This document shows, one piece after another, positions 26,001 through 31,378 of a DNA stretch of 31,378 bases. Position numbers and translations under genes: made by a program. How positions within the stretch are numbered: the first letter of the stretch is position 1; each line of letters starts with the position of its first letter. The DNA comes from an uncultured Eubacteriales bacterium (GTDB lineage: Bacteria > Bacillota > Clostridia > Oscillospirales > CAG-272). The stretch spans positions 1 through 31,378 of the forward strand of contig CABPZV010000005.1 in assembly GCA_902462015.1 (NCBI GenBank). Direction: 5' to 3'. The notes beneath the pieces are model-generated. The model did not search any database, was not told where the DNA came from, and saw only the letters and a list, made by a program, of their open reading frames with translations.

Positions 26001-26087
26001 CATTCTCTACAGACAAGCCAGACGCAGAAACCTGCATCACGATGTTGACTTTGCCACACATAGTATGCGGAATTACTCCCTCATATA
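25990..26087 (-). ncRNA. yybP-ykoY manganese riboswitch
   Basis: Minus-strand RNA. P1 is UAUAUGAG (26080-26087) with CUCAUAUA (25990-25997). Conserved single-stranded motifs of the family are present in order: GGAGUAA (26073-26079) right after P1, UCAACAU (26042-26048), and UGAGA (25998-26002) just before the P1 3' strand. Two 7-bp hairpins lie between (CCGCAUA/UGUGUGG and GAUGCAG/CUGCGUC). Known members bind Mn2+ and turn on exporter genes. Here ligand-stabilised P1 would prevent the terminator and allow the ATPase gene to be read, an ON switch. The assignment is from memory of the consensus; a covariance search would confirm it. Confidence 0.88.
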
Positions 26088-26122
26088 TTCAATTATGGGT
26101 AAAAATAAATCATACTTAAATC

Positions 26123-26151
26123 AGTATAACACATTTTTCCCGGGTTTGCAA
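26123..26151 (-). promoter_or_regulatory. Sigma-A promoter of the riboswitch-ATPase unit
   Basis: Minus-strand TTGCAA (26146-26151) and TATACT (26123-26128) have a 17-bp spacer. The start near 26116 is about 30 nt ahead of the riboswitch P1. The whole gap 25862-26172 is explained by promoter, aptamer, terminator and a leader of about 100 nt. Confidence 0.82.
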
Positions 26152-26172
26152 GATATTTTTAAAATTTTATTA

Positions 26173-27348
26173 TCACTTTGGCAGAGAATAGTTTTGGTCC
26201 ACAGTAATAATGCACCAATAATGTGGGAAATTTTCTTTAATCATATCGCTAACCACTTTTTTAAGTTCTGCTTCTGTCATACTGAGTCCGTAAGGCATGA
26301 CACAGTCAAAAATAACGTTTGTGTGCGACAGTCCCTTTACCATTCTGATATCGTGAACTGAAAGCTCGGAATGTATATCCTTAATATGTTCCTGAAGCCA
26401 CTCGCGGAATGCATTTGCCTCCGGGTCTGTTGTAACAATCGGATCATAATGAATTATCAGATGAAGAGAGTCAGATTCCCAGAAATCTTTCTCAATATTG
26501 TCAATTATATCATGGCTTTCTATAGAATTTTTTTCAGCATCCATCTCAACATGAACTGAAGCAAATTGTCTTCCTGGACCGTAATCATGAACAATTAAAT
26601 CATGCATTCCGATGACGCCGGGATAACTCATAATTCTGTTATAGATACTTTTAACATATTCAGGATCAGGAGCGTGACCCAAAATTGGATCAAGCGTATC
26701 TTTTATAAGGCCGTAACCGTTTATGATAATAAAAGCTGCAACAGCAAGACCTGCAAATCCGTCAAGTTCAACCCCGGAAAAGTGGGAAACGGCTGAAGCG
26801 ATAAGTACCGAGCATGTTGAGATTACATCATTTCTGCTGTCTGCTGAGGTAGCCAGAAGAGTTTTGCTGTTAATTCTGTTTCCAAGCCTACGGTTAAATA
26901 ACATCATCCATACTTTAACTAAAGCAGAAACTGCAAGCACTGCCATTGCGATACCGCTGAAGTGAACCTCGGACGGATGGATTATTTTATCAAGGCTTGA
27001 CTTAAAAAGCTCTGCCCCAATTGCCATTACAAGCGCCGCTACAACAAGACCGGATATATATTCATAGCGTCCATGACCGTACGGATGTTCTTTGTCCGGC
27101 GGACGCTCTGCAAGTCTGAATCCCAAAAGGCTTATTATGCTTGACGAAGCGTCCGAAAGGTTATTGAAAGCATCGGCCGTTATCGAAACCGAACCGGACA
27201 GAGAACCTGCTGCGAGCTTTCCAAGAAAAAGAACGGCGTTACAGATAATTCCTACAATTCCGGACAACTTGCCGTAACATGTTCGTACTTTCGTATCTTT
27301 AATATTATCATAGTCTTTAACAAAAAGCCGTAATAGCAAGTTTGTCAT
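26173..27348 (-). CDS. Cation diffusion facilitator exporter, probable Mn2+ type
   Basis: About 391 residues with six predicted membrane helices and the cytoplasmic ZT-dimer domain, here with an extended C-terminus. It exchanges divalent metal for protons in the inner membrane. The intramembrane metal site reads Asn62-xxx-Asp66 in helix 2 (ADAFNNLSD) and Asp170-xxx-Asp174 in helix 5 (ADSRNDVIS). Zinc CDFs usually have His at these positions, whereas MntE-like manganese exporters have this Asn/Asp set. HPYGHGRYEYISGL is the conserved loop before helix 3. Start choice: a longer frame begins at 27411, inside the terminator of the preceding gene; the ATG at 27348 follows GGGAG by ten bases. No separate promoter was found in the 75-bp gap upstream. 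Confidence 0.9.
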   Translation of the reverse strand: MTNLLLRLFVKDYDNIKDTKVRTCYGKLSGIVGIICNAVLFLGKLAAGSLSGSVSITADAFNNLSDASSSIISLLGFRLAERPPDKEHPYGHGRYEYISGLVVAALVMAIGAELFKSSLDKIIHPSEVHFSGIAMAVLAVSALVKVWMMLFNRRLGNRINSKTLLATSADSRNDVISTCSVLIASAVSHFSGVELDGFAGLAVAAFIIINGYGLIKDTLDPILGHAPDPEYVKSIYNRIMSYPGVIGMHDLIVHDYGPGRQFASVHVEMDAEKNSIESHDIIDNIEKDFWESDSLHLIIHYDPIVTTDPEANAFREWLQEHIKDIHSELSVHDIRMVKGLSHTNVIFDCVMPYGLSMTEAELKKVVSDMIKENFPHYWCIITVDQNYSLPK

Positions 27349-27380
27349 AACCTGTATACTCCCAGATATATTTAATGAAA

Positions 27381-27417
27381 ACAGGTTTGCATTTCGCTTG
27401 TGCGCTTGCAAACCTGT
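27381..27417 (-). terminator. Terminator of the sigma-LRR gene
   Basis: ACAGGTTTGCA/TGCAAACCTGT (27381-27391 with 27407-27417) forms an 11-bp stem with a small inner CGC/GCG stem. The minus-strand 3' arm runs into TTTTC. It starts 8 bp after the stop of the upstream gene. Confidence 0.82.
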
Positions 27418-27424
27418 CGGTTTT

Positions 27425-29131
27425 TTAACCGGTTACAACAATTGCTCCAAGACCATTGCTGCCGCACCACTGCGACATCCTGCTGCCCTCAGGCGTTACG
27501 ATGGATTTTAGTGCGGAGCACTGATAAAATGCATTTTCACTTATTGTAGTAACCGAAGCCGGGACTGTTACGCTCTGAAGCTTAAGACATACTGCAAAAG
27601 AGAACTCTCCGAGTCCCCAGACAGAAGACGGAAGCGTTATATTTTCAACCGTTCCAATATAGTAAAATACGTTAGATATATATTTTACTCCGTTCGGAAC
27701 CGAAATGTTGCTGTCTTTACTGTTGATTTTGATAAGAACGCCATCTCCGATAATTACAAAGGTACTGCTTTGATCTGACAGCCATTTTGTATTGCCGAGG
27801 ATTGTGCGTCCGACGCTTTTAACACTGTTAGGTATAGAAATACTTTCAAGCGAAGTACAGTCCTTGAATGCATATGTTCCTATATATGTGATTCCCTCTG
27901 GAATAATTACAGATTTCAAGGCTGTATTTCCGCTGAATGCAGAATCTCCGATATATCTTACTGTTTTACCTCCGATGCTCGACGGAATTACAACATCAGA
28001 ATTATTTCCTTTATATCCTGTAATAGTTACATTTCCGTTTGCATCCTCAGATACTGTAAAGTCGGCTTCAGAAGTTGAAGGAACAACCTGCGGAGAGTTA
28101 TTTTCAGGCTCTGTCACCGGTTCAGTAACCGGTTCAGTCTGTGTGTTATCTGTATCTTCGGGGCTGACAGGATTCACTATATTATAAGTATCGGTAAAGT
28201 TATCGGTTATACGATCTGTTCCTCCGGAGGTATCTGATTCGCCGTTCTCTCCCTTTATTACTGAGGGAATAATTTTGAAAGCAGCTGCAACTACTCCGCA
28301 AAGAATGACAATAAGGGCAGCGATTATTGCGATACTTCCAGGTTTTCTTGTTTTATTTTCGCCTGAGACTGCATGTCCGTCGTTATATGTATAGTCCTGA
28401 ATATGTTCTGCTGATGTGTTTGATGCAGCAATAAGAGACATTCCGGTGGCGATGATTGTTTCGGAAACCCGGTCAGGGACAGTTATCTGATTAGCACAAA
28501 CTCCGAGAACGGCGCCGAGTTCAGCAGCCCCGCGGTATTTTGCAAGTGGTGGTATTTCATTTTCGCCGCCCTTAATATGGTCAGCAGTCAGCGACGCACC
28601 GGAAATAATGCATCGACGAACATTAGTAGGGTCGGTTTGTAAATTGCGCGCAATCTGATCTACTGTAAGACGGCAGAAAAAAAACATAAGTATGCAAAAG
28701 CGTTCTGCGGCAGGAAGTTTCTGAACGGCATTCTCTATAGCTTTGCAGGCTTTTGCATCTCCGGCAAGATCAGAACGGGAAACATTTATGTTGTTATAAG
28801 GAAAGCTGTTCTCATCTTCTGAACCGTCAGGAAGTTCTACTGCCGTATCGGAGAAGTCAATTGTCTTTCCGCTTCCTGCGAAAAATGAACGGCATCTTTT
28901 TGCCGCAATTGTATAGCACCAGGCCTCAAAAGTTTCCGGATTTTTAAGAAGACTAAGTTTTCCGAAAACATGCATAAACGCAGATTGAAGCATTCCTGCT
29001 GCAACATCCTCATTTCCGTCTACAAGAAGGCAGCAAAGATAATAAATCTGATTTTTATATCTATCGTACAGCTCAGAGACAGCTCTTGTATCTCCGGAGA
29101 TAGCACATCCGATGAGTTCATTAATATTCAT
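27425..29131 (-). CDS. ECF-like sigma factor fused by a membrane helix to BspA-type leucine-rich repeats
   Basis: 568 residues. Residues 5-85 resemble sigma-70 region 2 (AVSELYDRYKNQIYYLCCLL then AFMHVFGKL and FEAWCYTIAAKRCRSFF). Residues 131-187 resemble region 4 (LPAAERFCILMFFFCRLTVD then QIARNLQTDPTNVRR, a helix-turn-helix). After an alanine-rich stretch, one membrane helix (266-287) crosses, followed by an acidic Thr/Pro linker with EPVTEPVTEP (about 300-345). Residues 357-568 are LRR_5 repeats with the pattern LKSVIIPEGITYIGTYAFKD and LESISIPNSVKSVG. The N-terminal half would be cytoplasmic and the repeats outside. It may be a membrane-tethered transcription regulator released on signal, or a surface protein that captured a non-functional sigma domain. 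Its own promoter is at 29190-29218; GGAAGG lies ten bases before the ATG. Confidence 0.88.
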   Translation of the reverse strand: MNINELIGCAISGDTRAVSELYDRYKNQIYYLCCLLVDGNEDVAAGMLQSAFMHVFGKLSLLKNPETFEAWCYTIAAKRCRSFFAGSGKTIDFSDTAVELPDGSEDENSFPYNNINVSRSDLAGDAKACKAIENAVQKLPAAERFCILMFFFCRLTVDQIARNLQTDPTNVRRCIISGASLTADHIKGGENEIPPLAKYRGAAELGAVLGVCANQITVPDRVSETIIATGMSLIAASNTSAEHIQDYTYNDGHAVSGENKTRKPGSIAIIAALIVILCGVVAAAFKIIPSVIKGENGESDTSGGTDRITDNFTDTYNIVNPVSPEDTDNTQTEPVTEPVTEPENNSPQVVPSTSEADFTVSEDANGNVTITGYKGNNSDVVIPSSIGGKTVRYIGDSAFSGNTALKSVIIPEGITYIGTYAFKDCTSLESISIPNSVKSVGRTILGNTKWLSDQSSTFVIIGDGVLIKINSKDSNISVPNGVKYISNVFYYIGTVENITLPSSVWGLGEFSFAVCLKLQSVTVPASVTTISENAFYQCSALKSIVTPEGSRMSQWCGSNGLGAIVVTG

Positions 29132-29189
29132 AGTTCAAAAACCTTCCCTTTGCAATGGAACTTTGTCCCAGATGACTCCAATTGAGTTT

Positions 29190-29218
29190 ATTTTATCACA
29201 TTTTATACTGATTGTCAA
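29190..29218 (-). promoter_or_regulatory. Sigma-A promoter of the sigma-LRR gene
   Basis: Minus-strand TTGACA (29213-29218) and TAAAAT (29190-29195) have a 17-bp spacer. The start near 29183 lies about 52 nt before the ATG at 29131. Being of the housekeeping type, it gives no hint of autoregulation. Confidence 0.82.
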
Positions 29219-29274
29219 TTTATCAACGTAATTATTTTCCGACCTTTAAAATTCTTTAGCGTATCAAATAACGC

Positions 29275-29303
29275 TTGACAAAAAAGCGGTGATGTATTAG
29301 AAT
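29275..29303 (+). promoter_or_regulatory. Sigma-A promoter upstream of the M18 aminopeptidase gene
   Basis: TTGACA (29275-29280) and TAGAAT (29298-29303) have a 17-bp spacer. Transcription from about 29310 would give a leader of about 340 nt that includes the structured repeat copy B. No closer promoter was convincing. The gap 29132-29650 holds this promoter, the divergent one at 29190 and copy B. Confidence 0.72.
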
Positions 29304-29428
29304 AATATGGAGTAAATTTTCAGTTTTATTAATTAGTGAATATTGCCCGAACGAATATTTTTTCGTATTCACAGAAAAATAAAATTAATAGATAATGCTT
29401 ATCAGAAATGGATATGTATCAGACTTCA

Positions 29429-29597
29429 TATAACTTAGGCAAGATGTCCCGCCATTAGGGCGCAGCCTTAATGGCGATCGCCTTTCAGTCGGCGGGTTAC
29501 ATTCACCATTCAGTGGGAGATACAATCTCCCACTGAATGGTAGGTTGGCTTTGCCAACCCTTGCCACGTTGAATGACGGGGCGAGCCCCTTATTGAA
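29429..29597 (+). repeat. Dispersed structured intergenic repeat, copy B
   Basis: This 169-bp copy matches copy A at 10962-11112. It shares the 22-base opening, the central hairpin and the end GACGGGGCGAG-CCCTTATTGAA. Its stems are: ATGTCCCGCC with GGCGGGTTACAT (two-base bulge); a hairpin CGCCATTAGGGC with GCCTTAATGGCG (one G-U pair); a perfect 17-bp hairpin ACCATTCAGTGGGAGAT with a 3-base loop; and an extra GGTTGGC/GCCAACC hairpin missing from copy A. It lies in the 5' leader of the aminopeptidase gene, while copy A lies 3' of serA, so it is not tied to one gene position. Confidence 0.85.
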
Positions 29598-29650
29598 TTT
29601 AAGCATTACACTTGCAAATTTATAGTATTTTCATGAAAGGGTTGAGTTCA

Positions 29651-31051
29651 ATGAGCGAAAACAATGAAACAAAAGAAATCAGTGATCGTTTGCTCTTTAA
29701 AGTGAAAAATGTATATGATTATGCCGGCAAAGAAAAGCTTTTAGATGCAGAGCGTTACGCGGGCGAATACATTCGCTTTATGAACCGGGCAAAAACAGAG
29801 AGGGAAGCCGTTGTATATGGAATAGAAAAGGCTGAAAAAAACGGTTTTAAAAGTTATCAGTTCGGCGATAAAATCGAGCGCGGAGGTAAGTATTATTACA
29901 ACAACCGCGGAAAATCGCTGTTTCTTTTTTCGATAGGAACGGAAGATCTTGAAAAGGACGGAATACGAATTTCAGCAGCTCATATTGATTCACCAAGAGT
30001 TGACCTCAAACAGCATCCGCTGTTTGAGGACGGTGGCATGAGTTATTTTAAAACTCATTACTACGGCGGAATTAAAAAATATCAATGGACAACAATTCCG
30101 CTTGCGATTCACGGCGCAATTGTTAAATCCGACGGAAGTATTCTAAATATTTCGGTCGGAGAGGATGAGGGCGATCCTGTTTTTACAATAACCGATCTTC
30201 TGCCGCATCTCGCGTCCGAGCAGATGTCTCAGACTATGTCAAAGGCTATCAAGGGGGAAAATCTCAATGTATTGATTGGATCAGAACCATACCCGGACAA
30301 AGATGCAGCTGAGCGCATTAAACTTAATACAATGCGGCTTTTAAATGAAAAATACGGAATAGTTGAGGATGACTTTATAAGTGCGGAGCTTTGCGCTGTT
30401 CCCGCTGGAAAAGCTCGGTACATCGGTTTTGACCGTTCTCTCATCGGAGCATACGGACATGACGATAGAGTCTGTGCCTATCCGGAAATGACGGCTTTGT
30501 TTGAGTGCGGTGGCTCTCCTCATACTCTGCTTGTAATTCTTGCCGATAAGGAAGAGACAGGCAGCGACGGAGTCACGGGGATGAAAAATGATATTCTCAC
30601 AGACATAATTGCCGCAATTTCTGATTCTTTAGGATCAAATAATGCAGCTGTACGTGCAGCATCCTCCTGCCTGTCTGCAGATGTCAGTGCGGCCTTTGAC
30701 CCCATGTATGCGGAGGTTTACGACTCCAAAAATGCTGCGTACATCAATCGGGGAGTTGTAATGAACAAATATACCGGTGCGCGAGGCAAAAGCGGAACAT
30801 CAGATGCATCGGCGGAGTTTGTCGGAAAAATCCGCAGCATACTTGACGGTGCAGGAATTATATGGCAGACAGCAGAGCTTGGAAAGGTTGACGCAGGCGG
30901 CGGCGGAACGGTTGCGGCATATATCGCTAATCATGGGATTGACACTGTCGATCTCGGTGTACCAGTGCTCTCAATGCACGCCCCTTTTGAAGCGGTTTCT
31001 AAACTCGATTTGTATATGACGCATCTCGCTCTCTGCGCATTTAACTCATAG
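29651..31051 (+). CDS. M18-family aminopeptidase (aspartyl aminopeptidase type)
   Basis: About 466 residues, normal for M18 zinc aminopeptidases, which remove N-terminal (often acidic) residues from peptides in the cytoplasm as large tetrahedral complexes. Metal and catalytic segments are present: AAHIDSPRVDLK (first His and Asp), DKEETGSDGVTG (Glu-Glu pair), GAYGHDDRVCAYPEM, and the C-terminal PVLSMHAPFEAVSKLD with the last His ligand. DAGGGGTVAAYIA is also typical. Start choice: the ATG at 29651 has AAAGGG nine bases upstream; an in-frame ATG at 29612 has no such site. It is a single-gene unit with a long leader. Confidence 0.95.
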   Translation: MSENNETKEISDRLLFKVKNVYDYAGKEKLLDAERYAGEYIRFMNRAKTEREAVVYGIEKAEKNGFKSYQFGDKIERGGKYYYNNRGKSLFLFSIGTEDLEKDGIRISAAHIDSPRVDLKQHPLFEDGGMSYFKTHYYGGIKKYQWTTIPLAIHGAIVKSDGSILNISVGEDEGDPVFTITDLLPHLASEQMSQTMSKAIKGENLNVLIGSEPYPDKDAAERIKLNTMRLLNEKYGIVEDDFISAELCAVPAGKARYIGFDRSLIGAYGHDDRVCAYPEMTALFECGGSPHTLLVILADKEETGSDGVTGMKNDILTDIIAAISDSLGSNNAAVRAASSCLSADVSAAFDPMYAEVYDSKNAAYINRGVVMNKYTGARGKSGTSDASAEFVGKIRSILDGAGIIWQTAELGKVDAGGGGTVAAYIANHGIDTVDLGVPVLSMHAPFEAVSKLDLYMTHLALCAFNS

Positions 31052-31066
31052 AGCTAAAATGGAAAA

Positions 31067-31107
31067 ACTAAAACACAGAACGATTTTTTACCGTACTGTG
31101 TTTTAGT
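31067..31107 (+). terminator. Terminator of the aminopeptidase gene
   Basis: ACTAAAACACAG (31067-31078) pairs with CTGTGTTTTAGT (31096-31107), a 12-bp stem with a loop of 17 bases. It lies 15 bp after the stop. The T-run after the stem is short, so efficiency is uncertain. Confidence 0.6.
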
Positions 31108-31248
31108 TTGCAGGCAGTTATGAGTTTGAAAGAAGAACTTTCAGACCAAAGTTTTGTGCCCTGCCGGTTAGGATGGCTGTGGATTCATCAAAGCAAAAAT
31201 CGGATAGAACTTTGAGTACGTATGAGAAAGGTATGGTATGGTCATAAA

Positions 31249-31378
31249 ATGACGAAAACAGGCTTTATAGCTATCCTCGGACGTCCCAATGTCGGCAAAT
31301 CGACACTGCTGAACGCTATGGTCGGCGAAAAAATTACTATAGTATCATCAAAGCCGCAGACTACACGAAACAGAATTA
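31249..31378 (+). CDS. era: GTPase Era, N-terminal part (cut by window edge)
   Basis: Only the first 43 residues are present: MTKTGFIAILGRPNVGKSTL with G1 motif GRPNVGKS, then LLNAMVGEKITIVSSKPQTT with the switch I segment SSKPQTTRNRI that is diagnostic for Era. Era is a ribosome-assembly GTPase binding the 3' end of 16S rRNA. The start is uncertain: the ATG at 31249 gives the usual N-terminus but its GAGAAAGG site is 17 bases away, and an in-frame ATG at 31222 would add nine residues. Two short out-of-frame ATGs (31233 and 31238) overlap the region. Confidence 0.93.
   Translation, partial: MTKTGFIAILGRPNVGKSTLLNAMVGEKITIVSSKPQTTRNRI

Noticed and set aside
25924..26361. Plus-strand 145-residue open frame between the ATPase and CDF genes
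   Set aside because: It overlaps the riboswitch, its promoter and the end of the CDF gene on the other strand; its protein shows no recognisable motif.
1..31378. CRISPR arrays, tRNA or rRNA genes, prophage or insertion-sequence genes
   Set aside because: No regularly spaced direct repeats, no cloverleaf or rRNA motifs, and no transposase or integrase motifs were found on either strand.

Overview
The window looks like a chromosomal segment of an anaerobic, fibre-associated member of the Clostridia, probably an uncultured gut or rumen Oscillospirales/Ruminococcaceae-type bacterium. This is inferred from the AT-rich sequence with strong GGAGG-type ribosome sites, a type I dockerin, BspA-like leucine-rich repeats, a flavodiiron oxygen/NO reductase, HU, and Firmicutes-style SerC/SerA, Era and CoaE. 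No rRNA, tRNA, CRISPR array, transposase or phage gene was seen. Sixteen complete genes and two edge-truncated genes are called. Everything before 29.2 kb is on the minus strand except the pseudokinase gene; the last two genes are on the plus strand.

Layout by position. 1-1313: ABC exporter (truncated ABC-2 permease and its ATPase). 1484-4879: a translationally coupled triad of a VTC-type CYTH-fold protein, a DUF4956 membrane protein and a beta-helix lipoprotein of the Cthe_2159 type. 5137-7866: secreted protein with three CBM9/DOMON-like modules, three 43-residue Cys repeats and a C-terminal dockerin. 8233-8508: HU. 8922-10712: four-domain flavodiiron protein. 11120-13402: serC-serA with a structured leader. 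13627-17300: coaE, lytic transglycosylase, small zinc-ribbon protein and ABC-F ATPase in one run. 17515-21255 (plus): receptor-like PASTA pseudokinase. 21512-23077: cardiolipin synthase. 23216-26151: P-type cation ATPase preceded by a yybP-ykoY manganese riboswitch. 26173-27348: CDF exporter with a Mn-type metal site. 27425-29131: ECF-like sigma factor fused through a membrane segment to extracellular LRRs. 29651-31051 (plus): M18 aminopeptidase. 31249-end (plus): era, truncated.

How the genes relate. serC and serA carry out the first and second steps of serine synthesis. The CDF exporter and the riboswitch-controlled ATPase probably form a manganese efflux neighbourhood. The flavodiiron protein fits oxygen/NO defence in an anaerobe. 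The surface and cell-envelope theme is strong: dockerin protein, lipoprotein triad, lytic transglycosylase, PASTA pseudokinase, cardiolipin synthase and sigma-LRR protein.

The most unusual signals are: (i) a 151-169 bp intergenic repeat present at least twice (10962-11112 and 29429-29597), with hairpins kept by paired changes, plus a possible degenerate third copy; (ii) the sigma-membrane-LRR fusion; (iii) the PASTA-bearing kinase homologue lacking all three core catalytic residues; and (iv) a serCA leader with mutually exclusive hairpins. Ten promoters match the sigma-A pattern with an exact 17-bp spacer, and these helped choose starts and transcription units. All calls come from reading the sequence; no database search was run.
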